Below the pieces are notes generated by a model. That model was not told the DNA's origin. It did not search any database and was given only the letters and a program-made list of their open reading frames with translations. Below are positions 1-11,360 of a stretch of 64,000 nt of DNA, piece after piece. A program made the position numbers and the translations under genes. This DNA is from Cystobasidium ongulense. Lineage: Eukaryota > Basidiomycota > Cystobasidiomycetes > Cystobasidiales > Cystobasidiaceae. Within the stretch, counting starts at the first letter, position 1. Each line of letters begins with the position of its first letter. The DNA lies in contig BQUP01000004.1 of assembly GCA_022835595.1 (NCBI GenBank), positions 868,001 to 932,000 on the forward strand. The letters run 5' to 3'.

Positions 1-1073
1 AGATGTGAGCACGAGAAAATAACTCTTCGAAAGACCAGCCATGTATACTCACCTAGCACCAGCCAACAATCCCTCGACACCTTGCAAAGCCTGTACAGCT
101 CTTTCAAGCTGATAATTTTGTCTCTGAAGAAAAGCGATAAGATTCATAGATCTTTCGACATCCTGTGTATTTTCTTTAGCCCATCTCAAGAGAACGAGAA
201 GCTTGATAATTTGACGTCTTGTTGTGATTACATATTCAATAATTGTACGTTTACGGTCGAAGTCTGATTGCGAGGGTAGCCTAGTTTGTGATTAAGAAAG
301 AGACAAACAAGGGACCGCGTTAGGTAAAGATTCCAGTTCTCTCCGTTCGAGAACAATTCGTTGACTATGCCTCGCAGCAGGTCAGGCTAGACTAAAGGGT
401 ATGCTCACACTTCGACGATCGATTGCAGGTCGGTATATGACCTAGCCACGAGTCTCCTTACCAGCTCATAGAGCGGTACAAGGCTCTGATGTGCAACAGC
501 CGGCAACTCTGCTAAACCCTTCTTGAGTTGTTTCTCCTTGTATCGCTCCATCTCTTCACTTTCGACGACGGCCGTAGGGTGTTCATTCTGCACCTTTGCT
601 TCGCCATCCGAAGAGCTAATCTTCTTCCCCATTGACTGGGAAGCGATGAAGTCTTCTTGTTTGATGCTATTCCCACTCATTGCCTCATCCATGGATGTTC
701 CATTCGCTTGCTGATGGTGATAGTCGCCCTCTGTATGTCCGTTTGTTGCCCTAATGGCAGCAACAGGTGAAGTAGCGCGAGGTGTAGCGGCTCCATTGGT
801 ACCCTCGGACGAGACCGAAGTACCTCTATTGCTCAACGAGCTGCCTCCTAAGCGTATCTTGAGTCTATGCCCAGCTGCAGTTCCACCTCCAGTTGTAGCG
901 GCACTTCCTTCCAGCTGGTTTGTGGCAGCATCAGCAGTAGCTGCTGCATCTGGAGACGTAGCAGCATGGCTGCTGTTTGTACTCCCGTGACGAGACATGG
1001 TCTGTCCTCCAACTCCATACCCGCGTGCATGCTGCTGCTGCTGCTGTGGATGCTCTTCACCAGACGCCTGCAT
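1..1073 (-). CDS. MED14: Mediator complex subunit 14 (MED14/Rgr1), 5' part, runs off left edge
   Basis: Exon 1 is 406-1073 (ATG at 1073) and exon 2 is 53-280. They join across an intron with donor GTGAGC and acceptor CTAG to give EVLPSQSDFDRKRTIIEYV, and a GTGAGT donor at 52 continues off the window. After about 190 low-complexity residues (polyQ, Ser/Thr/Ala-rich) comes the start of the MED14 domain: LVPLYELVRRLVARSYTDL, then the LPSQSDFDRKR block and TTRRQIIKLLVLLRWAK. MED14 is the backbone subunit linking the Mediator head, middle and tail modules in RNA polymerase II transcription; that role is family knowledge. Only about 300 residues of a protein usually of 1000 or more are present. The ATG at 1073 is the first in-frame ATG; an upstream non-coding exon cannot be excluded. 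Confidence 0.82.
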
Positions 1074-1874
1074 CGCAGGGTAAGGGCAGCATTGTCAAGA
1101 GCAGAGCCAGCTTCGGCTTGAGGTCGACGAGAAATGAATTGTTGCGGGTCAATCCAATTGATGGGTCCATTTAGGGTGTGAAGGTGTTTCTTGTACTCAA
1201 ACATGCTCGTCGTTACTTCAAACTTGATTGTGAGGTTGTTTGCAACAGCAAGGTGTCATGAAGATAAGATCCGGCCAAAGGTCGCCACCAAGGCTTGCAA
1301 ACGAGAGCACAAAGTGAAAGTGGATCTGGAGCTAATGCTTCCTTTACAGCAAACACAGGCACAAGCAGTCTAACTATACATCAAATATAACCCTTCGCCT
1401 TGCTGCCTTGGCTTTTGAAGGTAAATAAAAAGGCTAGACATACCAAAAGATGATTGTTGACAACGAGAAACACACACGACCACAAAGAACGGAATGAACG
1501 GAACGCAACTCAAGTAGATGTTAAACTAGTACTAAAGACTTAAAGAGGGATATTAGAGAGGAATGATAACTGTATAACTCGACAAAATTGTCGATGGTAC
1601 TGATGAGACGATTTCACTATAGGTACGCGAAAGGTCCTGAAGATGCCTTGATTGTTCGAGCTCGTTGTGAAAGGTTAAAATTCAAGCTGATAGTCTTAGC
1701 GACTTCCAACTCGACTACCTAGCCCAAAATGGCTGTTCCCCCAAACAATCGAGATAGTGAAAGGATTGAAGCGAACTCTTCAGGGTGCCTTGTAGGGTAT
1801 CTTGCAACTGATCCATACATTTACTGATGAAATGATTGAGAGCGTGGATGTTATAAACCTTTCTTTGAAGTGGG
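1074..1874. other. Intergenic: MED14 upstream / G-alpha downstream
   Basis: About 800 bp between two genes on the minus strand. It would hold the MED14 promoter and leader and the G-alpha 3' UTR. The short frames on both strands give no recognisable protein. The 1380-1620 part is AT-rich, consistent with non-coding DNA. I see no repeat or RNA gene. Confidence 0.6.
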
Positions 1875-3675
1875 TTATAATAGGCCGCAATCCCGGAGAT
1901 TGGCTTGAATGACAATATCGTTGACCGCGGAAAGTACGAACTTGATTTGACTCGTGTCTACATCGAATCAAGCAATCAGTAACGTGAATGTGACCAATAC
2001 GCAGATCTCCTCCGTTGTCCTTCTTGTCTCGGAATAGCACTCACCCGTCGCACACGTCAAATGAACATAAACCTGCTTTTGAGGATTCTGATTCAGAGCT
2101 TGGAAGCGGTGCGAAAAGTATTCACAACCAGCTTGGACATCGCCCGGACGACCTGTATAATCTGGGAAATATGTGTTGATGTCTGATGCCTCTATTTTCT
2201 GCTTGAAGACTGTTCGCATTCGAAAGTGGATATATATTAGGCCGTCCCGAGGATGGTAGAGAGGGGTAGCGAGATTGAAGTGACACAGAGGAAAAGAAGA
2301 GGGTGGGTAACTCATCAGTATGTCCCTCTACAACCTTCCTGACCAAAACAGATAAAAAGTGAACTTACGATCAATCTTATTCAAGAACAGAATAATACTA
2401 GTCTTTACGAACCATCTCGAATTACAAATACTATCGAAGAGAGCCAAACTTTCCTGCATACGGTTTATAGATTCATCCTCGTATAAAGATTGATCGTATT
2501 CAGAAATAGCGACTAGGAATAAAATAGCAGTAACGCTTTCAAAACAATGTATCCATTTTTTACGTTCACTTCGTTGTCCTCCTACATCGAATAACTTATA
2601 CCTTAATTCTCCAATTTGGAAGTGTGATTCAGTTATTCCTGTAGTCTTGACCCGTGATCTGAGTACATCTTGATCTGTTGGCAAGTAACCTGGTGTCCCT
2701 ATACGTTGGATGGAGTCGAAGTAACTGCGGGTACAGCGACAGGGCAGTCAGCCCAGTACTAGATTGAGCATGCGAGTAAACTCATACTTACTACTTCGCC
2801 GAATCGTTCAGTTGAAATTCCCTGCTCCTCTCGAACGCATCTAGAACACCGGCATCCTTCCATAGACCAGCGACAGCATCCGCGACTTGAGGAGGCAGAG
2901 AGTCGGAATCGAGTTGATGAGGGAGGGACATTATAACGTTTGCTCTCTCTGAGTTTGCAGCTGGATCCGCTAGCTGTATTCCCATCATTTCCATTGCATC
3001 GAGGATGACTCTCATGGATTGGACTGAAACGTACGACAGAGACACAGAGGTCAGCGCTGGCACAATACTTCTTCGACATCGTCCGAATGTAGTCCGCTAC
3101 TCTTGGTTGCCTGAGCATTGCACCAATGCCCACGAACTCCTAGTGCAAGTTTCGGGCCGAAGCGGACTACCGACGAATAAAGAAGCAGGAGAAGTTGTAC
3201 GCACTGGTATTGCTAAGGATGATTTCGATGTATGATTCCCTCTCATCTCGAGAATATGAGCCTTCGTCTGTAGTAACATAGCGATCAGTGGCTACCTTGG
3301 ACTCGCCCAAAAGTTAAGAACTCACTAATGAGCTTCATCTGCTTGAGGACGGTACTCTTTCCGGATTCACCAGCGCCAAGCAGGAGCCTGGGAGAGAATT
3401 GAAAGGATCGCTACATCGTCAGTTGCTGTTTGCAAAGTCAGGGCATGTCCATTCGCGCATATATCCGCTCAGCCCTGGTCCACAAGGGGCGGGCGGACGG
3501 GAGAAGCAGACGAGGTGCAGCCACCGAAGTCTGTCGCCCGGACAAGTCGAGCAGGTGAAAAGACTCACATCTTGACCTCGTTCCTCATGTTCATCCTGTC
3601 CTTTTTGAGCTGAGCCTCGATAGCATCGTTGCGCTCGCGTGCGCTCGAGTCCTCCTTTGAGCCACCGCAGCCCAT
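1875..3675 (-). CDS. Heterotrimeric G-protein alpha subunit (class I, G-alpha-i-like)
   Basis: Seven exons: 3569-3675, 3326-3387, 3205-3267, 2792-3023, 2369-2724, 2045-2209 and 1875-1957. The sum is 1068 nt, or 355 aa, the usual G-alpha length. The N-terminus MGCGGS is an N-myristoylation plus palmitoylation signal. Visible guanine-nucleotide boxes are the P-loop GAGESGKST, switch I around RSRVKTTGI, switch [18 protein letters not shown] and TCAT. The C-terminus LRDCGLL carries the Cys four residues from the end, the pertussis-toxin-type position found in G-alpha-i-like subunits. It couples seven-transmembrane receptors to cAMP or MAPK signalling at the plasma membrane. Its closest fungal relatives are the GNA-1/Gpa1 class; which basidiomycete paralogue it is cannot be settled here. 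All splice sites are GT-AG. Confidence 0.96.
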
Positions 3676-5925
3676 GGTGTTCGATGGGCAGTCGAGTCGA
3701 GTTGGTAGGATGTGGTGGAGACTGAAAAGTGGATTGGACTGGAGCAGAGATGTCAGTCTTGCTGCTGTAGTAGTACCGTAGCGCGAGAAGAGAGGTGGGA
3801 AGCGCGCGAGGTGCTTGGATGCGATGCGATGTCCTTGCTCGCTGCCTGCCAGCGTGCCATCACCCCGCGCACAAGCACCACCCATGGACCCGTGCAGGCT
3901 TGAGGGGTTCGTGAGACTGTTGTGGACTCACACTAGCACTGGGATATCCCCACGTATCGCCTATCGTACTCGCGTGTATTCGTGCGTGTTGAAGATGGAT
4001 GCTCGAGCTGAAATGAGCCACAGTCGCGAATTGGGAAGGCGATGCGATCGGTGCGAGCAACTACAAGCGAATAAATAATGGTACTGGAAGTATGTGCAGA
4101 ACAGAACAGGATGGAGATGCCAGTAATGCTGAATGGAGGACTGCTATCGACTCAGATGTAGTCACACTATCTCTTATTCCCGGGTGTCGCACACATACAC
4201 ACTTGACCGCGACTTCAGCCCGCCGGATGACTGAGCAGAGAGGCGCAGCTTACCGCCTCGCCCTGCCCCCGTTCATATCAAAGCAAGCATATCAAGCATC
4301 AAAAGGAAAGGCAATAGCACGAGGGCTTTCAAAAGAAAGAGAAAAGATTTCAACCTAAATGGAGTAGGAAAACGTGACCTTGCCGAAACAAAAAGGCCGG
4401 AAGTGGCTTTAAAAGAAAGAACCGAATTTTGCGGAAAGAGTGATCCCCATTCTGAAAAGAGAAAATGCGGCAATCAAATCAGTCATCTCTTAAGTTGCAT
4501 TTACCGTGCGGCTGCTTCTTCCGGTCTTCCTGTTTTCCCTGCAATTATTCACTTTAACAGCGAACCCCAATTCTACGGTAAGTTAACGGTACCTCTAAAC
4601 TTCACCTGACTGAATGTGGAACCCAATACGGTACCTCGCCGTTTCCAAAACTGCCATCGTGACCTATCTCTCTTTGTATTGATATGATGTGAACTTCGAC
4701 CTCCTTCTTCAAAAACCGCCAGTGAGGTTATCTCAATCTCGTGTAAATCTATACTTGTGCTGCATATCTCCAGCGGATATCAAGCTTGCCGTTCCCCTAT
4801 ATAAGATACACGATCTTGCTTTCAAAATTCGCTGTGAAGTACCGTAGCATGAAGGATGCGGCCAGTTGATGCTCTCTGTATTTGACTCCAGCCTATCTTC
4901 TCATGCGATTACTCCGAACCGTCACTCTTGCTGTACGGTTTACGGTAGAGCCTCTATCATACTGAATCAAACCAGAGGCACCCAGTACCGCATTCTGATG
5001 ACCTTGCTCGCTTTACGCTCTCTTGTTTAGGTTTGCGCGTAGAATGGATGTATTGAAGCTCGACGCACGTGACTTGCAATCGTAGGGTCGCGCAGGCACC
5101 GGCCAGCGCGGCCCCATCCTTGATTGTAGAGCTTCACGCGGTAGGTAGCTCCATTCTCACCCGTACACTTGTGCAGCCATGATTCACCTTTCTCTTCCGC
5201 TGTTGCAGCTAATGCTTTGATTTGCTCCAAGATGACTTGCCGCAAGTGGTATGTATACTCGAGCTAGGAGACGGCCAACGCGCTTTGGGCACATTCGAGG
5301 GAAAGAGATCTATATGATATGGAGTACAGCGCAGGAATCATCTAATCACATAGTCATTCAGTAGTTAGATTCCATCCTCATCTAAGCAACTGGCTGAGGA
5401 AGACTGTTCTGCTTAGAACGACCCAGTGAGGATCTCCTCGTCAGGTTGTGTGTGCATGGACGACGTCTTTTATTTGACTATAGACAGTATGTACCACCTC
5501 CCTGCATTCACCTGTGGGATGTTCTTCTAGCATACTTCTGCTGAGTACGGTGTATCTGTGTCGATTATTTAAACAATGGCAGACTGACATTATCATGAAT
5601 ACCCAATCCTGGGTATGGCTCTGGAAACCACAATTATGGATGTCTTACTCTTCCGTTACTGACTCTCGTTCGTGAAAGCAGTCTGAAGTAATTTGCCGCT
5701 TGCTGAACCGTTATCGGAGGAAAGTGCAAAGCCATGGACTGTGCATCTTTTGCGCAAATGCTGATATAAAGGTCCGTAGAGCATTCGAGGTAAACAACGA
5801 CCAGCAGTTTGTGAAGGCTCTTCAAAAGTTGATGTACTTTCATTTAGGCAGTAGTGCGATCACAAAAATTTGCCATTTGCTGTGGTTGAACAGTTCCTTC
5901 TGTCCTGACCAGACTTTTCCAACCA
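3676..5925. other. Long intergenic region upstream of G-alpha
   Basis: This 2.25 kb gap is the longest in the window, between the G-alpha start (3675) and the DPH2 stop (5926), both on the minus strand. The 3690-3900 part is GC-richer and is likely the G-alpha promoter and leader. Short frames exist on both strands, but none has a conserved motif. The best-looking is a minus-strand frame at 5027-5245 of 72 codons with no ATG. I see no tRNA-like boxes, terminal repeats or tandem arrays. A small gene with tiny exons or a non-coding RNA could be hidden here. Confidence 0.5.
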
Positions 5926-7997
5926 TTATTTCCCTGCTTTTGAAGCTTCTGTATCTCCCTCGTACTGTCTTGCAATACCACTTCTCCCAATTTCCATAAT
6001 ACTAGGTTCATCTTGTCCATATCTAGGATCTAATCCTTTATACGTTCTAGTCGCGAGGAATTCGCCTCCAGCTGAAGAGAGCACAGTGGATAAAGCACTT
6101 TCCTCGTTTCGTACTGCTAGCGCTTGAACTTTCGCTTCTAGAGTAGCTGTGTCTGTGCGAGACAGACCGATTGTCAGCCGATTGTGTCGGTTTGCTCTTT
6201 TACGCAGAATGTAACTTACCTTGAACATCTTCTTTGCTTCCGTAAGTCCGTCTGTATCGATACTTGCCAGTAACAGTCGAGAAGATAGGCGCATCAGGAT
6301 CATCATCTTCATCGGCGTCTTGAGTAGATCCCTTTGCATTCTCAGTCTGACCGTTCGCCTCCTGCTCTTCCTCGTGTCCTCGGCTATCATGCAGTACACT
6401 GGCGAAATCAAGAGTATACTGTCCCTTTCCATCCATATCGCCACTTGTGACCCATTCCCGCTCACCAAGAGCAACTTCCAATTCCCAAGGTGTAATAATA
6501 GGCTTCATAAACTCTTTATAACTCTCAATCAAACTATTTTCCCCACAAGCGACAAGCACCCAAGTTTCGACTTCAAGGAAATTTCCTAATTTTGCAGGTG
6601 TAAGTTTACCTACTGCCATAGTATATGACTTTTTCTTGTGCTTCTTCAGTAATTTACGTAAATATTCTAAAGCTGGAAGGTATGAAGATACTCCTAGTGT
6701 TCCAACTACTATTCCGAAAACATCTGCATCTCGAGCTTTTTGTACTACCCCGTATCGCTTCATCAGAAGTCTATTCGTGCGACTGCTCTCTAGTCGAGTA
6801 GAGTCCGAGACCGGGTCGTAGGATATGACAGGAGTACTGCTATGCGAGAGAAGTAGATTGGTGAGAGTGAGGGATTCCGGACCGATATAGAGTATGCAAA
6901 TATTTTCGGAGAATGTAATACCGGATGGCAACGAATACCGCCGGCAAGCGTTCTGCTGTTGTGTTGGTACTACATCGAGCGAAGGGGGTGGTGGAGGGAC
7001 TTGCCGTGTTGTACTGCAGCACTCTGTGCGGTCAGGCCCACAGCAGCCTTTGTCCTTCGGATCGGTCGAATTCTGCCCACAGCACGCCGAGCCATTCGGG
7101 TTCGTTTCAGCTGGCTTGCTGCACGAGCTTGTACTTGCAGAAGATACGGGCTTGCTTAGGAAGCTAGAAGTATCTAGTACTGACGCAACGAGACCTTTTC
7201 CTTCTGGTAGTTGATTTCGCAAACCTTCGGATATGTTCGAAAGTTGATGATAGTACGCAACGTCGCATAGTAGTAGGAAGGTCGACCTCGTTTGAAGCAT
7301 CTCAGCGTCTATTGCTATTTGTTTTGAAAGCTTATTGGCGGCATTTTCAGCGTTGATGGGAGCTTTAGGGAAGATATACAAGACTGGTAGTCTGGCTGGA
7401 CTGCAGAAGACTTAGACGTCAGGCTTGGTCGCACGGTCCTGCAGATTGAGCGGGAGCAAGTACGCACGCTGAGAGACAAGCGTGTCCGTAGTGAATGACA
7501 AAATCCGCATCGACATGCTGAGCAGCTACTTCATCGACACAACAACTGCAATCAATTCATAGCATAGTCAGCGATGTGGCGAATGCAGAGCTATGAGACA
7601 GCGGAAGAGTCCTTTGGCAAAGAGAGCGAACGCACCTTCCAAATGTTGTATCTGCCATAACGTACAGCTCGACATTATCTGGTATCTGTCTTCTAACAGC
7701 TTGGAACACCAGGACACTGTCGTGTAGCAGCTCATCTGGGAATTGCATGCAAACCTGCATTATTGCAAAGCCAGATCAGCGAAAACAGCTTCACCCGCTT
7801 TCCTATAGAATTGCGATGATCCGAACCTTTGTCCATTCACCTCGCTGAATCTCCTTTACCGTCCTGTCTACTTCATACACTTCCTCTAATGGTACCTCTG
7901 AAATTTGAACTTGCGGCGTGACTTCAATGGTGCTCTCGATAGCTTCCACGCCTGAGGCTGAGACTGTGCTCGTAGTTGAGGGACCAGGAGCGTCCAT
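5926..7997 (-). CDS. DPH2: Diphthamide biosynthesis protein 2
   Basis: Five exons: 7827-7997, 7636-7754, 7468-7545, 6220-7400 and 5926-6152. The sum is 1776 nt, or 591 aa. Family blocks are [78 protein letters not shown] and the C-terminal [16 protein letters not shown]2 pairs with DPH1 in the radical-SAM-like complex that starts diphthamide synthesis on the histidine of elongation factor 2 in the cytosol. The CC of TFGSCCVDEV lies where the first conserved DPH cluster-ligand Cys sits. An insert of about 45 residues between the first and second domains contains three Cys pairs (around residues 229-251, nt 7016-7084) followed by a polyproline run. The start is the only ATG that precedes the conserved region in frame. 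Confidence 0.94.
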
Positions 7998-8422
7998 CGT
8001 AGTTATTGTCGTAAGGCAGCGTTCCAGCTATGAGCTGAAGGTCTGGGAAAGCAAGACGAAGTCGAAACGTGACTTAGCCTCACGCAGGCCGTGATCGGGC
8101 ATACAATTTATGTATCGCAAAGGCACGAGACTATCGCTTTTTTGATTTGTAGCAATGATTGGCTACGCTGCGCTTTGCATGGCACATTCCGGAGAGAAGT
8201 GATATAGTTCGATACTTGTTTTATTTCGAACAGAAAGAACACATCGGTTTACGGACCCTAAAAACTATACACCATGCGATGCTAATTGACAGAGTTGTAC
8301 AGAATATGAATTATGTGGAAGATCATAAGTATCAAGTGGAAGAGCTACAGCAACTCCAGGGTTGTGTCATCGACTAGACAACTGCTAATGAGGGTAGATC
8401 GGTATGAATACCATAGTATAGT
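7998..8422. other. Intergenic: DPH2 upstream / permease downstream
   Basis: About 425 bp. It holds the DPH2 promoter and the permease 3' UTR. A plus-strand frame at 8159-8377 opens with TTG, not ATG, and has no recognisable motif, so I do not call it a gene. Confidence 0.6.
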
Positions 8423-10334
8423 TTACAGAGCATTGCTCTTGCAGCTGAACGCAGGACTTGCGCCTCCAGCGTAGTCAGCTTTGATAGCCTCGATAGATGT
8501 CCATAGACCGGGTCCTAACATGAGAAGACCGAGAAGGAAGCTGAAGAAGAAGCAATAGGCGTCAGGATACTGTAGCCTTCGGTCCACGTGAATCTATGCA
8601 AACTTACATGATGACATTGACAAAGAAGAGCACTGTTTGTCTGGCACTGCTGAAGTAGCGACCTCGATTGAGCTCGAACCAAGCACCAGCCCAGAAGATA
8701 TAGCCGAAGAAAGAGTCGAAGGCAGCACTCATAATGGAGAGGAAATCACCCATAGATGGGATAGTCTCTCCAAGAATCCAGGCGAGGACCCAAAGGACGA
8801 CGATGATAGCGATCCAGCTCCCCCAGCCGACAACAGAGTGCGAGTGGGCGTGGCGACTACCGCGCATGACGCGTCTGAAGATGTATTTTCCGGCAACATT
8901 GGCGTATAGCGCGCCGATGATGACAGTAGGAACGAGGCTGAAGGTAGTCATATTGTACGTCGTTAGCGATTGCAGCAAAGCGAAATGATGAAGTCACACT
9001 TACACAAATGCGAAAGCCGACTTCTTCATGTATGGCTCGAGTAATGATCCGATGAGAGGAGCGGTGGAATATTGTGCATTGTAATAGTATCCTACGACTG
9101 CAGCAACTGTGAACATGATTGCCTCTGCAACGGTGAGAACAGCCAAAGCCTTGGGGAAATCTTGTGGTCGCTCCATTTCGGCGATGAAGGATGGGTAGAG
9201 GATTTGACCGATGAAGAGGAAGGTAATGTTCTGCAAGGGACATGCAAGACATTAGCTCTTGCAAAAGTCTCACAGCTGCTTCACTCCTCACCAAAACGGC
9301 ATTGAAAGCGGGAATAAAACCGAGTCCAGATGGAGCAGCGCCGTGGCGGACCAGAGCTTCGCCGGCTTCTGGCCATGTACCGGCGTACCCAAATCCTGGA
9401 TGATCTTGAATACCAGAGTATACCAAGGTCAACAACATGGCAATCCCCATGCAGATAGCGCTAGCAACGCCCATGATGGATACATGTTGCAGTGTTCGGG
9501 GAATGGAGAATACTAGAGACATGAGAGCAGTGATGACTTGGAAGACGACTGTAAAATGACCATGTCGTAAGGATGTGAGCTATCTATAATGCATGCTGCA
9601 ATGCTTACTAGTGCAGTGGCTGTGGTCGGACAAAGTGTTGAGAATCTTGCTTCCAGTGAGAACGTGGAATCCCATCAGGAAAACGTTGTTTAGGATAAGC
9701 ATGATGGCGGTTGCCTCTCCGGCTAGACGGTTGCCGCCGGTAAGCTGTAGAGCGATATCGACAATGTCGCGAACATCTGAAAACACCATTTTTGTCAGCG
9801 GGACTTTCTCGTTACCTCTTCTAGTTTTCAACTTACGAGGATGCTTCATGCAGTACTGCCATAAGGTGTAACTTGTGTACCAAGTCGATACAGCCAAAAT
9901 GAATGTTACAATTAAGGCAGCTGCCCATCCGAGAACCATATAAGACCATGCCAGCGCTGTGCAAGTGCGTTTCTGTCAGTCACGGACAAAAGAGACCAAG
10001 TCAAACATAGGGTGGCGAGCCAACTCACCCAACATGGCGAGGCAGACGTATTCCGTCAAGAGCAACAAGGCAGTTTTTTGCCATGAAAGCGTTCTGAATT
10101 TGATGTCATGATCCTCTGTACAGTATCATAAGCCAAATGTACTGACAAGCCTGCTTTTTGCATTGTATAAAAGCTTACTCTCGGATTCAACGAGCTGGAT
10201 AAAGGGATCCTCGCCGTGGTGGTGATCGATACCATCCGCCTGGAGAAACTCGCGTAAGCTGCATAGGCAGGTGTATATGCCTAATGAGGTGGACTTACGC
10301 CCTTCTTCTCGGTATCAACGGGTGAATGCGACAT
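8423..10334 (-). CDS. Amino-acid permease, Aa_trans family (fungal mtr-type)
   Basis: Nine exons: 10299-10334, 10179-10239, 10029-10115, 9837-9956, 9609-9776, 9292-9548, 9004-9230, 8608-8937 and 8423-8540. The sum is 1404 nt, or 467 aa. Exon 1 encodes only 12 residues (MSHSPVDTEKKG). A hydrophilic N-tail is followed by about 11 hydrophobic segments. Typical blocks are LALAWSYMVLGW, LTGGNRLAGEATAIMLI, HVLTGSKILNTLSDH, VFSIPRTLQHVSIMGVAS, FLFIGQILYPSFIAEM and GYYYNAQYSTAPLIGS. These fit the subfamily of Neurospora mtr-like neutral/aromatic amino-acid transporters, with the usual PAF-x-C ending (ASPAFSCKSNAL). Substrate and plasma-membrane location are inferred from the family. Confidence 0.9.
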
Positions 10335-11360
10335 GTCGATATAATCACAGCTGCGTATGCACGTGCGGATGAGATAGTACTTTGCAGCTCTTCACTTTCT
10401 TCACTTGTACTTTGCAATTGGCGGAGAGTCCGATAGAATGCAAAGCTACAGAGCAAGAAGAGATGAAGGAAGGAAAGCCGTGAGATGCCTGATTGCCAGA
10501 CGTTTCGCCGCTGCGATACTTAGGTAAAACTCTCGAACCCTGAAGAGCCTGTCTGGGACCTGATGAAGATTCCGCACCTGCGAGGTGGCAACGCAGAAAG
10601 CTCGCCATAGTGCATAATCTCGCTTTGAAACTCTGAACCCGCCCGCCCGGAAGGTGAGCGGAGTTGCCTTTCTGACGTCCATCGAGCCTATCAGAGTGCT
10701 TCCCGAAGCCCTCAGCATCCACGCCATGCGCGCACTGGGTGATTTTTTCCAGCTCAACCGCCCCCAAAATAGATTCTGCGATCGACATTGGCTTCGCGCC
10801 ATCCTTCTGTACATGCATGACAGCTTGCCTTGGAGTTGTGCAAAGGACGAGCTTCGAGGACGAGCAGAGAGGTGATAGAGAGCTCGCAGATCTGGTAAGA
10901 TATTCCTGGCCGCTGTCAACAAAGTACAACTCTCGTGGGGTGATAGGCGTCGTTTGGCGGGTGGGCGGGCGCAGAAATACGTGGACCGTGGGCGATCAGC
11001 TGCCGGTGCGAGCTTGCCGGATCTTCCAGAGGCCTAAAATCTAGACCAATTGGGGGCATACGGGGTACCGTATCGCTAGCGAGTGAGTTGATGTATGTCG
11101 AGAAGAAAAGCTTCATCGTACGAACAGCAAACAGACATCCGTACAATGCATGCGCTCGAAAAAAGCATGTATTGCTCACATCAGTTAGATACAGAGTATA
11201 CGGCTGCAGGCGCCTCTACTGCATCTGGCGGTGACGAAGCTGGTGCAGCATGCGATAAAGGTACACGATGAGGAACTCGACTCTATCCATGCAAAGCACA
11301 GACGGGGTGGTGCAAATAGTCTCAGCCTCGCGTAGACTTTAGACTGATCTGAAGACCGGC
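10335..11360. other. Intergenic: permease upstream
   Basis: About 1.0 kb between the permease start and the stop of the nucleotide carrier. The 10600-11000 part is GC-rich with CGCCCGCC/GGGCGGGC strings, as expected for a promoter. Overlapping frames of up to 194 codons on both strands have skewed composition and no recognised domain. I treat them as chance frames in GC-rich DNA. Confidence 0.5.

Noticed and set aside
5700-5999. Plus-strand 99-codon frame near DPH2 3' end
   Set aside because: It overlaps the antisense of the DPH2 last exon and has no recognisable motif; composition is that of AT-rich non-coding DNA.
10345-10929. Minus-strand frame of 194 codons upstream of the permease
   Set aside because: It overlaps other long frames on both strands in GC-rich DNA, has skewed Ser/Arg/Leu content and no family. 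Most likely a chance frame.
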